Assembly: GCA_009760855.2 (NCBI GenBank)
Contig: WPIO01000063.1
Location: 2,188,501-2,252,500, forward strand
Direction of reading: 5' to 3'
DNA: 64,000 nt
DNA from: Cristatella mucedo
Lineage: Eukaryota; Bryozoa; Phylactolaemata; Cristatellidae
In this document: piece by piece, positions 11,883 through 22,654 of the stretch
Position numbering within the stretch: the stretch's first letter is position 1
Layout of the letters: the number at the start of each line of letters is the position of its first letter
The notes under the pieces: model-generated
Told to the model about the DNA's origin: nothing
Databases searched by the model: none
What the model saw: only the letters and a program-made list of their open reading frames with translations
Translations under genes and position numbers: made by a program

Positions 11883-11884
11883 TT

Positions 11885-12370
11885 CGCTACACCAATGAAG
11901 ACCCTTGAATTTCAACATTTACTAAAACAATGAAGATTCTACGTTCGTTTCCTTTCATTGACGCAATAAAGGGCCGCCATGATTTGTACGAATTAAACAT
12001 TTAAAAAAGCTTTTCGCCAAAATAATTCTTTTGCTTGGTAATATATGGCGTGAATATATGCCTCCACACATCTGCGTTCATGTTTTTCAAAAATAAGCAT
12101 TCCGACTAGTCGATTCAGCGGATGTTGGAGAGACAGCCCACGACCCACGGGGTCATGGAAAAAATTAATTCGCTGACCAGAAAAGCGTCTCGTATACATC
12201 CAGAAAATGTTTCCTAATTCAACAACGATCTTTAGCATTTCACGAAAATTGCCGTAGAAACCTCTCTTTACAGTAACTTTTGGTTCTTGCAGCATTTTCT
12301 TAGACAACTGGAGATTGGTGGTTATGTAGCACAGCGCCAGCCTGGCTCACTCAATAGGTATAGCATCCAT
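11885..12370. other. no gene recognised
   Basis: There are short unsupported frames on the minus strand. No splice-flanked or motif-bearing segment is seen. Confidence 0.4.
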
Positions 12371-12372
12371 CA

Positions 12373-12538
12373 ATGGCTATCACTAGGCGGTTGCTTTTCA
12401 GTCGATTCTAGCGGCGGGCGATCCTTTATCGCTACTGGTGGATCCTTTATCGCCACTGCAAGCGGTGGTGATAGCCGTAAAGGCTCTTCTGTCGCCATAA
12501 AAAAGAGGCTGCTAAATCAGCTAGTATTTATTTATATT
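12373..12538 (+). mobile_element. SINE-A copy
   Basis: The head is degraded (CACTAGGCGGTTGCTTTTCA). The body is good: GGCGATCCTTTATCGC, ACTGCAAGCGGTGGTGATAG, CCGTAAAGGCTCTTCTGTCG and AAGAGGCTGCTAAATCAGCT, with an ATTTATTTA end. A short internal duplication of GGATCCTTTATCGC is present. Confidence 0.8.
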
Positions 12539-12544
12539 ATCCTG

Positions 12545-13069
12545 CTTCCCGCACGTGGGGTTGATCGATGTCGGCTGGCCTGTCAATCCTATTGTCGCGG
12601 CCAGTTTTTCAAGGGTAGGGCGACGCGGGCGCAAGGTCGCCGCCGCGGGTAGCCAGCCGACAGCGGTGGGACTGATGATCGGTGGCACTTCGAGCGATGG
12701 AAGCGAGTAGGCCCTCCACGATAGCGATTGAAGAAAAGGAAAGAGTCAACATCAGGAGAATTCGGTGGACCCCACCGAATACGGTCTTATAGCGCCCATG
12801 CTCGCATTTTGTGTTTTGCGCGTGTGCGCGCGCGGCGTGGTCCCAGCATAGGGATTTACCGATGCGAATTAGAAGTAGTTCGGTGTAGTGTGTGCGTATG
12901 CTATTCCTGCCTTCACATTGGAAGCGGAGCCCTAGCTCTCCAGTCTAGGGTCGAGGCTCCGGTTCGGGCTCTTCGTCTTATTCGGGTCGTCCTCCACAAT
13001 AGACGTAGCTAGCCTAAGTGCGGGAACGTATTACCCCCGCAAGAGTGCTCGTGCTGTTGACAGCGTGTG
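12545..13069. other. CpG-rich stretch, possibly the U3 part of an LTR
   Basis: No coding sequence is recognised. The stretch directly precedes a repeated R/U5-like module, so it may be the upstream half of a solo LTR. I cannot define its 5' boundary. Confidence 0.3.
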
Positions 13070-13198
13070 GAGTGTGGAGATAAAGCTGAGCTAGACGCGC
13101 AGCGACTTGTGCGCTTGCGAATAAAGCTCTGTAAAATCCTCAATTTGTGTGTCTCGCTTTCCAATTCACGCCGCGGACTCACGACCCCTTTAGTAACG
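13070..13198 (+). repeat. LTR-like R/U5 module, copy 1
   Basis: This segment matches 31113-31245 along its length. Shared blocks are GAGTGTGG, CTAGACGC.CAGCGAC, GAATAAAG with CAGTAAAATCC-like text, GTGTCTC.C, CCAATTCA, ACTCACGA.CCC and TTAGTAAC. The AATAAAG followed by a short U5-like tail resembles the R/U5 border of an LTR retrotransposon. No internal coding region is next to either copy. Confidence 0.5.
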
Positions 13199-13449
13199 CC
13201 AAGTCGGTCAGCGCCAGAAGCGCTCGTTCAGCGGCGGCCTGCTTATTGAGCGTAGGCGCGCACCGAACTGCTTTAGGCGGTAGGTTACGCCCCTTGGTAA
13301 GCGGCAGGTTAAGCATACTCTGCCGAACCTTCGGCGTTACAGTTCTAAGCTGTCGCATAGCATTCTAAGCAACGATTTGGTACGACGCTCAGAAATACAG
13401 CGACCCAGTCTTCCTAAACGATTCAATTTTGGCCGCTACCCGAAGTAGT

Positions 13450-13797
13450 TGATCAAAGCCTGGATCTCCTTCCCGACCTGCGTCAGAACATCCCCTGACC
13501 TGACCACATTTAAAAGGAACCTAAAAACACACCTATTTAGGACAGCATTTAGTGGGTCCCTGTGATTCGTCCTTGATGTGCTTATGCGTGCTGACACTGT
13601 GCCTGCTGCCACTAACCACATTTGCATACTGACCCTGTGCATGTCACCCCTAACCATATTATTCATTTCGTCTGTTTTTCAAGCATGATTTTACTTACCA
13701 TTCAATGGCATTTCAATTTACAGCAAATGTAAAGCGCCTAGAGAGAGATTAAGTTCTCTGAGGGCGCTTTATCAAGTGAATTATTATTATTATTATA
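13450..13797 (+). mobile_element. LINE-A 3' end, young
   Basis: It starts in the ORF2 tail (ACCTGCGTCAGAACATCCCC), then the 3' UTR, an intact terminal hairpin (AAAGCGCC ... GGGCGCTTT) and (TTA)n. By eye it is nearly identical to the copies at 18.4-18.9 and 54.2-54.5 kb. Confidence 0.9.
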
Positions 13798-13799
13798 AG

Positions 13800-14850
13800 T
13801 TATACTTTTAGGTCTGCTGTACAGCGACAGCGGACTAATCCGGCGGAAGCCGCTGAGGCGAAAACAGCGAGCCAACTTACAGCAGCTTGCAGGACAACGT
13901 GCTGGCTGTGCAGCCCGGTTCCGCAATAAACGGCGTCTGCTTGAGCCGTCTTGATCTGTGCATGACTGGCCGCACAGACATAACATATACAAACAATTAC
14001 GTCCTACATATAAAGTTGCAAAAGGGCTGCTTGTTCTTTTCATCTGTCGATTTGAGCTATGCCAACTTTTTTAAAGACTCCCAAATGGCTTCCACCCAAG
14101 ACAACCATGAAGTCGGATCGGTGTGGTTTGCCTCACCCTAAGAACTTGTCAGTAGGTGAGACACTAAATGGACACGGCGAGATCGACAGCGTCATTACAC
14201 TTATTATACTATAAGGATCCCAACAGCTAAATCTGACAGAGGTGGCCCGGTTTAGTCAGCTTAGGGAGCGGAACTCGGACCTTCCTTTCAGTTAAGGGTT
14301 TAAGATTTACCTTCATATTGGCTTTAATTTTGACAGTCAGGAAGCAGCTACGAGTTTCAAATCGTAACAGTCGTTAGCGCAGCAACCAACGTGGGAATGG
14401 TTCCATCCACACACCGGTCCTTTGGACATTACAAAACTGCTGCCGCAATCTGATATGGTTCTGCTGTAGGATTTCGTGAAACTATACCCTTTATAAATAA
14501 GATTGAAGTCTCCTTTTAATATTTCTCTGGCGTGCATATTTCCTTTGATCGCCGGCTGCGAGCTCTATTTCGTGTGCGAAGAAACTGAAAGTTGTCAGTA
14601 GTTCTTCTGTCACTTTGCGAAAAGTGCTGCAGCGAATGCGAGGTCGATAGCGTGGCAAAGCACGTAAGGAACACGAATTTTGTGGGAAAATCTGCAACGC
14701 GGCTGGAGCAGGTTTCCCAAATAAAGTTCATAAGAAAACAGAAGTTGTGAGAGGGGTAAAGATGCTCGCATTGCCAGATAAAAGACGAAGTCTAACCATC
14801 AAGATTGAGGATTGGCTTATCTTGTATATGGGAGACAAGCAAGGTTGCCG
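13800..14850. other. no gene recognised
   Basis: Open frames are under 105 codons, overlap on both strands and have no family motif. This may be unique intergenic DNA. Confidence 0.4.
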
Positions 14851-14851
14851 C

Positions 14852-14984
14852 ACTGGTTTGGCCCAATGGTTAAAGTACCCGCCCGACCAAGGTCTGGCCG
14901 AGGTCGTGGCACATGTGAAGCACCTGAATAGAGATTACTTTCTCTTGGGGCGCTGTTAAAATGAATTATATAAATAATTATATA
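14852..14984 (+). mobile_element. SINE-B copy
   Basis: The tRNA-like head (GGTTTGGCCCAATGGTTAAA, GACCAAGGTCTGGCCGAGGTC) is joined to the LINE-A-type 3' hairpin (GAAGCACCTGAATAGAGATT ... CTCTTGGGGCGCT). An AT-rich end (AATGAATTATATAA) follows. The B box region has lost several bases. Confidence 0.8.
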
Positions 14985-16165
14985 AGGTAAATGACTTGCT
15001 TTGCACACTAACAATCCAACTTTCAGCTTATCCATATTTGAACAGGCGATATGGTTGGAGGTTCTTCGAAGCTTAATGTCAAAGTGCTTAAAGACAGACC
15101 GATCTTGTATGTTAATGGATAAAGACACAAGGAACGCAAGATTATTAGATTCTAAAGTAAAAAAACACACATTTCTAAGATGAGATCTCTGGATCGAGTC
15201 ATGACTATCATTGTCTTTTATTATCATAAATTCAACTTTCCATATCACGAATGGCGCCTATAGCGTTTGCACATATATCACGTGGAAGAGAAGAGATTCT
15301 GACCATCGCACCAGCACACACAGCACAGAGCATGTATGTCCAAGCAGCATGAGCGGCAGATTTGAGGCTCAGTAATGAGTCCTGCACTTGTAGCCGGTGC
15401 ATGTAGCCATTGCTTCGACAAGCACGTCAGCCTGCCGGTAGCCGTACAAAAATAGTGCCATCGCTAGAAATCACAGCACTTGCCAAAGGTGTGTGTTTAC
15501 GTCGGTCACACAGTTTTCAGAGAACCAGCCGTTCGACCGAGTTATGACAAAGGCTCCAGTAAGGTAGTCTCAAATAAAAATACAGAAAATGTAAGCGTAT
15601 CAATGAAATTGACATTTGCACGACTCCAGTTGGTTAATGAATACAACTGGATTCGACCGTATGCAGACAGGTTTCGGCTCTGCATATTGCCAATAGCGTC
15701 TTTCTTGAAGTTTTCCTATTTATGAGCATAGCAAGGCTAGACCATCAGCAGGAATGTATTTAAATACCAGTAAAAGGGCATGGTGACATACATTGAACAA
15801 CTCTGCTCATATGTATCACTATGGAAGCTGGTGGTTCCTTGTCTTAATCCTTACGACCGCCTGCTAACCCTAGCGACACGTTCGCATATCATACTACTGT
15901 AATTATGTGACAAGCACAAGAGAGTACATGCTATTAAGAGTCAGAAGACAAAAGTGAGTCGACATTCCTAGGAATACGTTGCGTCCCCTTTTCCTAGTCT
16001 GCCGATGCCACGATGCGTGAAATAACGTCGCCCATCAACTGAAGAGCTCGGTGGGAGATCGGATACGATGCAGGAAGCTTTTCAGTCATAGTGGGAGTTC
16101 GCATATAGTACCTGAAACGAGAATGCATGACGTGGCTTTTCAAGCGTACTGAAGGAACCCGATAG
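14985..16165. other. no gene recognised
   Basis: This is moderately AT-rich sequence with no frame above 90 codons that carries a motif. It may be intergenic, or intron if the minus-strand gene continues to about 16.2 kb. Confidence 0.4.
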
Positions 16166-16169
16166 ACTA

Positions 16170-16306
16170 TTAGGACAGCAAGGCATCGCCGTAATCAGTC
16201 ATAGTTGATCGCCTCATATCAAGAGACTCCAACACCGATGGTGAAGTGAAGCAAAAGGTCCGAGGCTGATGGTCCAGCAGCAGCAGCAGCCTCGTGTGTG
16301 CAGCCA
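16170..16306 (-). CDS. Possible terminal exon of the C12orf56-like gene (weak)
   Basis: On the minus strand a frame ends with PSVLESLDMRRSTMTDYGDA and a TAA at 16170. An acceptor after CACACACGAG would give the phase needed by the exon ending at 20784, but its polypyrimidine tract is poor. The start of the frame is a run of Leu from CTG repeats. The 4.5-kb intron this implies is full of repeats. This may equally be a chance frame. Confidence 0.2.
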
Positions 16307-16354
16307 TACGAAGCAGCAGAAGAAGAAGAGTGCTAGCAGCAACCGTCAAGCAGC

Positions 16355-16405
16355 CCAAGGACTCGAACCCACGACCTGGATCGTGAAGTGAGCGTACTAT
16401 GTCAA
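16355..16405 (-). mobile_element. SINE-A head remnant
   Basis: The stretch CTCGAACCCACGACCTGGAT, followed by CGTGAAG, is the reverse complement of the SINE-A B box and anticodon-arm region. Nothing of the body is left. Confidence 0.45.
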
Positions 16406-16724
16406 AATTATGATCATACTCTCCAGTTCAGTAATGCCGTGAGTGAAAGTAGTGTCGGAGTAAAGACTCAGTAATAAAGTCAAGCATGATCTAAGCAAAA
16501 TCATTACATAACACTTATGATAATTTATTTCGCATCATCAGAGAACCAAATCTCGTTCTAAGCACATCAGATATGCCTGAAAAGAAGCATATTAACTTTC
16601 TAGTAATAATAACAGGCAAAATGGCATCATGCACATACACATCAAGAACAGTTAATATGGACGTTATAGATATTCGGTGCATGGCAACTGAAGGTGCAGT
16701 CTCCAAAGATAATAAAAATACATC

Positions 16725-17740
16725 TGTAAGCATCCTCAGAGAACCGAGTCTCTTTCTAGGCACTATACAGGTGATGTATAGAAAGCATTGCCAAATGATT
16801 AGTGGTAACATCGGCAAGCAGCACGCATAGTGTAAGCATGCATTTACACACGAAGAGTTAATCACAAAGACCCACTAACGCTGCGATAAATAGGTGTGTT
16901 ATAAGCTTCTTTTTAAATGTCAAGTCAGGGGCGTTGTGACGTTCACCGGGAGTGAGTTCTAGGCCTTGAGAGCACACGAACTACAGGCACGTTCTCTACA
17001 GGTTTTGAGGTTCGTATGAGGTATCCCAGGAGGTTAGGTGCTCGCTCTTTACGGCCTAGGTCGCGGGCTCGAATCCTGCAGTTGGTGATCCTTTATTTCC
17101 AACTGCAAGCAGAGGTGATTGGCGATAAGGTTCTTACACTGCTACACAAATAATGCAGCTAAATCAGCTTAGGTTTTTTAAACGATTCTAGTCACAACAA
17201 CAGGTTGAACAGTTCTTGGCCCGGTGGAAGAATAGTTCTGATAGGTAGGCTGGAGCCAGAGAATGAAGGGACCTAAAGGTAAGCGACAGAATCTTGAAGT
17301 CGATATGCTGCTTGATTGGGAGCCAGTGCAGGTCAGCAAAAAGTGGTGTGACGCGACAACTACAACGCTCACGACAGAAATGCCTACGGTACAGTTTTGC
17401 ACCGATTGTGAGCGCCTGATAGCACAGGCCGGTAGACCAGCAAGCAGTGAGTTACAGAAGTCGACACAGGATCTCACAAATGCATGACCCAGTTTATATG
17501 TAGCATACCTGTCTAAGCATGCCCCTGACTTTTTGCAGTTCTATGCAGCTGACAGAAAGCAGACTTGACTGTGAAGCTGATTTAATCGTCTAACGAAAGG
17601 TCACTTTGGAACAGAATATCTAGATTTCGTGCAGATTCAACAGATTATATTCTGGCACAGCCCAATAAGCCTTAGGCTTTCCAATTGCTGAATCAGACTT
17701 GGTTTGCCCATAAATAGTAAGTTAGTTTTGTCCTCATTCA
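16725..17740 (-). mobile_element. LINE-A copy split by SINE-A
   Basis: The 3' half lies at 16725-17027 (hairpin text CCTCAGAGAACCGAGTCTCT, then ORF2 C-terminal text). The upstream half lies at about 17216-17740, with reverse-strand [20 protein letters not shown]-like coding near 17400-17480 and a remnant reaching TGGTTTGCCCATAA at about 17700. A SINE-A occupies the gap. The copy is strongly diverged. Confidence 0.7.
17032..17200 (+). mobile_element. SINE-A copy inside LINE-A
   Basis: The B box GCGGGCTCGAATCCTGCAG is followed by GGTGATCCTTTATTTCCAAC, TGCAAGCAGAGGTGATTG and a decayed tail (TGCAGCTAAATCAGCTTAGG). It separates the two halves of the minus-strand LINE-A. Confidence 0.65.
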
Positions 17741-17804
17741 ATTTAAGAAAGCTTGCTGCCATATGAGAGACTGGTTAGCATTTATCTCTATCTGCAACTC
17801 ATTT

Positions 17805-18052
17805 GGTAAATCCCCGTGACTCGTCCTATGTGTGCTTGTGCGTGCTGACACTGTGCATGCTGCTACTGGCCACACTTGCGTGCTGACCCTGGGTGTGTCG
17901 CCCCTGACCGTGTTGTTCATGTTGTTTATCAAGCATGATACCACTCACTATTCAATCACGTTTTCCTTTGCAGCAAATGTAAAGTGCCTAGAAAGAGATT
18001 GAGTTCTCTGAGGGCGCTTTATCAAGTGTATTGTTATTATTATTATTATTAT
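17805..18052 (+). mobile_element. LINE-A 3' end
   Basis: This has the 3' UTR, the terminal hairpin (AAAGTGCCTAGAAAGAGATT ... GAGGGCGCTTTATCAAGTG) and a (TTA)n tail. It is 5' truncated at about 17805. Confidence 0.85.
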
Positions 18053-18059
18053 TAACTCT

Positions 18060-18394
18060 ACAAAGCCACAAAGACTAAGCAGGTGTTACACTCATGAGGT
18101 CAATCAAAGCCTAAGCAGCATTCACTCTAAGCCTAAGCGGCTTTTCGTATGCTAATGGTAGCCAAGATATTAATTTCACACAACAGGGGAACTGCATAAA
18201 CCATAGCTGAGTTAAGAGGCAGTCAAAGAAGTGAGTATTGGTAGTTGCAGCACAAGAAGGCAAGAAATAATGTTCCAGAGTTGCCAGCAGGACAGAAGTC
18301 ATTGCCTAAGAATTGCGAAAGTGAGCTCCACAGTAATGAATATTGAAGCTAAAAGGACAGAGCCAGAGGACGGGTGGTATTAGGAGAAACTTAA
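18060..18394. other. no gene recognised
   Basis: A 63-residue minus-strand frame at 18111-18302 has no recognisable motif and no clear splice sites. Confidence 0.4.
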
Positions 18395-18925
18395 TATAAT
18401 AATAATAATAATATAATACTAATTCACTTGATAAAGCGCCCTCAGAGAACTTAATCTCTCTCTAGGTGCTTTACATTTGCTGTAAAGTGAAATGCCATTG
18501 AATGGTAAGTAAAATCATGCTTGAAAAAAACAAACGAAATGAATAATATGGTTAGGGGTGACATGCACAGGGTCAGCATGCAAATGTGGTTAGTGGCAGC
18601 ATGCACAGTGTCAGCACGCATAAGCACATCAAGGACGAATCACAGGGACCCACTAAATGCTGTCCTAAATAGGTGTGTTTTTAGGTTCCTTTTAAATGTG
18701 GTCAGGTCAGGGGATGTTCTGACGCAGGTCGGGAGGGAGTTCCAGGCTTTGGGAGCATATGAACTAAATGCACGGTCTCCAAAGGATTTAAGGTTTGTAT
18801 GAGGTATTTCTAGACTGTTGGATTCCGAAAAGCGGGTGGTATGATGCTTAGCCTGATGGGGTAGTATATCTGACAGATAGGCTGGAGCGATAGAATGAAG
18901 GGACCTAAAAGTGAGCGACAAAACC
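18395..18925 (-). mobile_element. LINE-A, young 5'-truncated copy
   Basis: The (TTA)n tail lies at 18395-18417, the hairpin at 18430-18475, then the 3' UTR and an uninterrupted ORF2 C-terminal frame (18640-18921, LTFRSLHSIAPAYLSDILPH ... LKTHLFRTAFSGSL). The text is almost the same as the copies at 13.5 and 54 kb. Confidence 0.92.
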
Positions 18926-19125
18926 CAATATATGCTTTCACATCAGAAAAGTAAAGCGGAGCAAGAGAATGAAGGAATCTAAAAGTGATAAGACCTTGAT
19001 GCATATGCACTGCTTGAATCAGGAGCTGGTGCAGATTGGAAGGAAGAGATGTAATGAGGCAGGTGCTATGTTCACGACAGGCAGACCTAGAAGCCGAGTT
19101 TTGCCTCATCTACGAATGCCATATA
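18926..19125 (-). mobile_element. Older LINE-A fragment abutting the young copy
   Basis: This is diverged reverse-strand LINE-A text (GAATGAAGGAATCTAAAAGTG, GGCAGACCTAG) directly next to the 5' break of the young copy. It suggests insertion of the young copy into the old one. Confidence 0.6.
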
Positions 19126-19330
19126 CAATCATCGTGTATAGCAAAACCTATCCGACCTAAGTCAGAAATAATTCCTCATCAGTGTGTTCAATCAGAGCCA
19201 AACTCGCGCAAATTTCACTTTGATACGTGAAGTGTTGGCCGAGTTATAGATTTTACAAATACACAGCACTTCTGAAAATGAAGCTTTTCAAAAGTCACAA
19301 GCATGGATCTCAACAAGCTTAACGCATGAG

Positions 19331-19502
19331 CCGTGATGGCACGCTAGGTAAGGCGGTTGCTTTTCACGACTTCGGTCCCGATGTCGTGGGTTCGAATCCT
19401 GCGGTGGGTGATTCTGTATCGTCACTGCTAGAGGTGGTGACAGCCGTTAAGGCTCTTCTGTCGTTATAGAAAAGGGCTGTTAAATCAGCTAGTATTTATT
19501 TA
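19331..19502 (+). mobile_element. SINE-A copy
   Basis: Nearly full length, with A-box region (TGGCACGCTAGGTAAGGCGG), an 18-bp palindromic arm, perfect B box GGTTCGAATCC, the body hairpin, AAAGGGCTGTTAAATCAGCT and an ATTTATTTA end. Confidence 0.85.
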
Positions 19503-19504
19503 CC

Positions 19505-20770
19505 TCAATCTACCAAGATTCAATGAGTTGGGATACAAGTTGCGTATGATGCAGAGATCGGTAATTTGCTATTTGCAGATATGCTGCTTCCGGTTTACAT
19601 CTGGGTTAGATATGGTTTGCGGAATCCTTTTTTCTATTATGGGAGAAGCCGTCAGAACTTCTGCTCACACCTCTAACACGTTTTTCTTTTGAAAGGTACT
19701 TGAACTAAATTTTGATTGTCGGACCAATGATATACAAGTATTTTCTGAATATTCCCCCTTAAAGACAAAGTGGCTCTTCTATATTGAGCAGACTTAGTGA
19801 CAGCACACTGCTAGCTAACAGGACAGAAAAGGAAAACCGATAAAGTGATCCTGAAGAGTCATACACAGAAGGAGAACAATGAGATACGCTGAACTCTAAA
19901 TTTAACTTTTCTAGATGTCTCAGCACAGCTGCCGAAGGTAGCTACTGTTTAAGCTGCACACCGTGCAAGTCTGAAGTACGTCGAAACGTTGGAGAACTCT
20001 TGCCAGACGCCTATTGCTACGACTTTCCCCATCCTTATCAGTTTCTTCATATCAGAACATGAAGAGGAACATCCTGTTCAATGGTCACCCAGGACCCTTG
20101 TATAGCTGTCCTGCAGCAGCACCACAGTTCATAATAATCACAGAGCTACAGTCAAAGGTCTGGGGTAGGTTAGCCACTGCTCTACAACTCCGGACACCGA
20201 CAAGTCACGAGTCACGAGTTTTCCTGCCTGCGCTTCGATGCGACACCTTGCAAAGTGCTGGCTGCACTGCGTAAATGCAACTGTCACTCGGTATATGCAT
20301 TTACATCGATATAAAGTGGTATACACGCAGTAGTACACGTGGTATATGTTTAGTATATGCAGTAAATTCGGCACTGAAGTTAGTCAGTCGTTCGACTAAC
20401 TCGGTAAATGCATTTACATCGATATAGCATACGGGACTGAAGTTAGGCAATCGTGGCTGCAGAGTAATATACCTTAGACTTGAATGTCCGCGAGTAGATC
20501 AGCAATAGCTACTGAAAGAACCCAGCAGCAGCGCGCGGTGACGAGCTGAATTCAATGGCTAGTCGCAGACCTGCACTCGCAGCTGGGACCGGTAAATCTG
20601 CTGACAAGGTCTAGCGAGCAAATGCCAACGATGAAGGCCAGACCGGCTCCACAGCCACGAATGGATATAGGGGTTACGGTGACAAAACAGAAATACAGAC
20701 ACCGTCACAGCACATCGGCAGAGCACTACGGCAGGCACGAGTTGGCCATTGCCACCGCGGAGCCTAACAT
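19505..20770. other. no gene recognised; contains a local duplication
   Basis: There are no supported exons. The only structure is a degenerate duplication at 20288-20458, listed separately. If the minus-strand gene continues below 20784, this is intron or 3' flank. Confidence 0.4.
20288..20458. repeat. Degenerate two-copy direct repeat
   Basis: CTCGGTATATGCATTTACAT followed by CGATATA at 20287 recurs as CTCGGTAAATGCATTTACAT and CGATATA at 20400. In both copies a variant of ACTGAAGTTAG(T/G)CA(G/A)TCG follows. The first copy carries about 60 extra bases in the middle. Confidence 0.7.
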
Positions 20771-20783
20771 GGCGTCAGCTCAC

Positions 20784-20965
20784 TTGAACTCTTCCCGGTA
20801 GCGATTTCTCACGTGAGCAGCAAACGGCTTGCTGTGAGTGATTAGTGTCTGCAGAACGGTAAACTGCTGGAAGACGAGAACAGCCTCGAGTGGCGACAGC
20901 CCAATCCCCCGAGACGGCTGCATCAGACCGAGCGCCTGGTGAACGAGCTTCTCAGTGAAGTATCT
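20784..20965 (-). CDS. C12orf56-like gene, most 3' confident exon
   Basis: The acceptor is GCGAATTTGCAG/AGATAC, entering in phase 0 as the previous exon requires. The exon encodes about 60 residues, predicted mostly helical: YFTEKLVHQALGLMQPS, then LEAVLVFQQFTVLQTLITHS, and RNRYREEF. It ends either by splicing at AA/GTGAGC (phase 2, preferred) or at the TGA that follows immediately (20780). I prefer splicing because GTGAGC is a good donor. If so, a further 3' exon is missing from my model. Function is unknown for the family. Confidence 0.65.
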
Positions 20966-21038
20966 CTGCAAATTCGCGAACGATTGCCGCATGTTGCCCG
21001 AGCTAACCGGCAAGTAATAAATATGCCCGGCTGCTCAC

Positions 21039-21349
21039 AGGACAGACAGTGATGGCAGCCTCAGCCTCGTGGAAGCTTTGCGGGGGATGAAAATGCTGCA
21101 TGAACGGCTCGGTTAGTTTCCATGCAATCGTGGAAACCAATCCAATCTCAAATAGATGCTGGTTTGACGGCGATGACAGCTGACTCGCAAAAATGACATG
21201 CCACATAGTAGCTATGGCTAAATTTGAACTGTGATGCAGCGTTCCTACGAACGTGTAGTTTGCTCGATAGTGGCTAGCATCGGCTGCACTCGAAGCAAGA
21301 GCAGACACTCCTGAACAGACTTCACAGCTGGGATCAGTGTAGTGCTCAG
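21039..21349 (-). CDS. C12orf56-like gene, large internal exon
   Basis: The acceptor is TCTCTCCTTAG/CTGAGC. Its polypyrimidine tract is the (CT)n face of the adjacent microsatellite. The donor CCT/GTGAGC at 21038 ends in phase 0 and the 73-base intron leads to the next exon. The exon has 311 bases, entry phase 1. It encodes EHYTDPSCEVCSG, SHYRANYTFVGTLHHSSNLA, TMWHVIFASQLSSPS and FEIGLVSTIAWKLTEPFMQH. The exon supplying its first codon base is not securely identified. Confidence 0.65.
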
Positions 21350-21352
21350 CTA

Positions 21353-21353
<1 letters not shown>

Positions 21354-21448
<95 letters not shown>

Positions 21449-21467
21449 GAGACAGAGAGAGAGAGAG
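21354..21467. repeat. (GA)n microsatellite at an exon acceptor
   Basis: About 57 GA units with a few CA interruptions near 21441-21455. On the gene strand it reads (CT)n and ends four bases before the acceptor of the exon at 21349. Confidence 0.95.
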
Positions 21468-21552
21468 CTGGCTAAACGCCAGACCAACAGCTATTTCCAT
21501 TTAAAACGTTTCTAGCTTTTGAAAGTGGGAGCAGCCAGGCTTCCTGAAACTT

Positions 21553-21710
21553 GACGATGATAAGACCGGCCAAATAGTTATGGGCAAACCTAATATCAGT
21601 CAGCAGCTGGAAGACCTTAGCATCAAGATTGATTCATCTAGGATAACTCTCACGACTTCTGCCCGTAATCTGAGCTTACTATTCCAAAAAACTTGTTATT
21701 AGATTTTCTT
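21553..21710 (+). mobile_element. Old LINE ORF2 fragment
   Basis: The translation contains DDKTGQIVMGKPNISQQLED and LTTSARNLSLLFQ, matching the order of LINE-A (DDKTNLLVMGKP..., ESARNLGVIFQ). It is more diverged than the other copies and may belong to a related family. Confidence 0.65.
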
Positions 21711-22560
21711 ACACCCTTACATTTTCTTCCCTGTTAACCATCACTAATTTGGTTAGCAGCACAATGCTGCATATGTGCAAGGCTCATTTTTGTACCGTGC
21801 TAGGCCGCAAAACCGGAGTATTTCAACCGGAGTATTATTGTCTTGACCACACAGCAAAGTTTTAAGGGAACAAAAGCTATTTTCTATTTATTTTAGACAT
21901 GAGGGATTAAGATAACATACTTTGTATCCAAGGGCGAAAATTGAAATATGTTACCCTGTGTTATTATTAAGATTAATCAATCTGATCTAGTTAAAGACTG
22001 GCTGTCTCAGTCTACATAGTCCGACACACTGCCTGCCCCGATCAGCAATCTCACGATTGAGAGATCGGTCTTCCATTTATTGTACCAATAAAAAAAAGAA
22101 GCTTTCTATGCTAACAAGTTTGGTGCTCGAAACCCTTGCCGGTTTTCATGAAAACGGGCCGACAAACTCCCAGAGGTTGTTTACAAAATCTAGTTGGTGC
22201 AGACTGAAATTGCGACAGAAAATTCGGTATGGATACAGAAAGAAAAGGAAACCCGGAGTGCAGTGCAAAGAAAAGCACAACTGCACAAGATGCCTCCATG
22301 CTTCATTCTTCATTCGCACCTTTACAGCATTTACACGCTCCCTTAGTGCTCGAGTGGGGAATAACAGTCCGATATTCTCCACATCTGCTGCTTGCTAATC
22401 CCTAAATTTGCTGCTCAATTAAATTCGTTGTCTTTCAACGGCACGAGGTTTCTAGTTTTTCATACAAGCACCAACTGGACTAGGCCTCAGCTATCTTTTG
22501 CTAAACCGCAGCATCACAGAGACTCAACACCACATATCCATGGTATGACAAAGCGTTAGT
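21711..22560. other. no confident gene; possible minus-strand exon near 22.3 kb
   Basis: A minus-strand frame around 22146-22385 contains IGLLFPTRALRERVNAVKV, with a donor-like AAG/GTGCGA, and could be an extra exon of the gene. The acceptor phases do not fit the neighbours I have called, so I do not annotate it as an exon. Confidence 0.3.
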
Positions 22561-22574
22561 GAGTTGTTGCGCAT

Positions 22575-22650
22575 CTGGACAAAGGCTAATTTCTCTCAGG
22601 GTGCTCTAATAACGACGTATTGTTATTATTCTTATTATTAGTCTCCTATC
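22575..22650 (+). mobile_element. LINE-A tail remnant
   Basis: CTAATTTCTCTCAGGGTGCT, followed by a (TTA)n-like stretch, resembles one arm of the terminal hairpin and the tail. It is short and diverged. Confidence 0.4.
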
Positions 22651-22654
22651 AGAT

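Noticed and set aside
22057-22398. 113-residue plus-strand frame and the overlapping minus-strand frame
   Set aside because: Neither has a motif. The minus-strand segment may be an exon of the gene, but its splice phases do not fit, so it is not annotated as coding.
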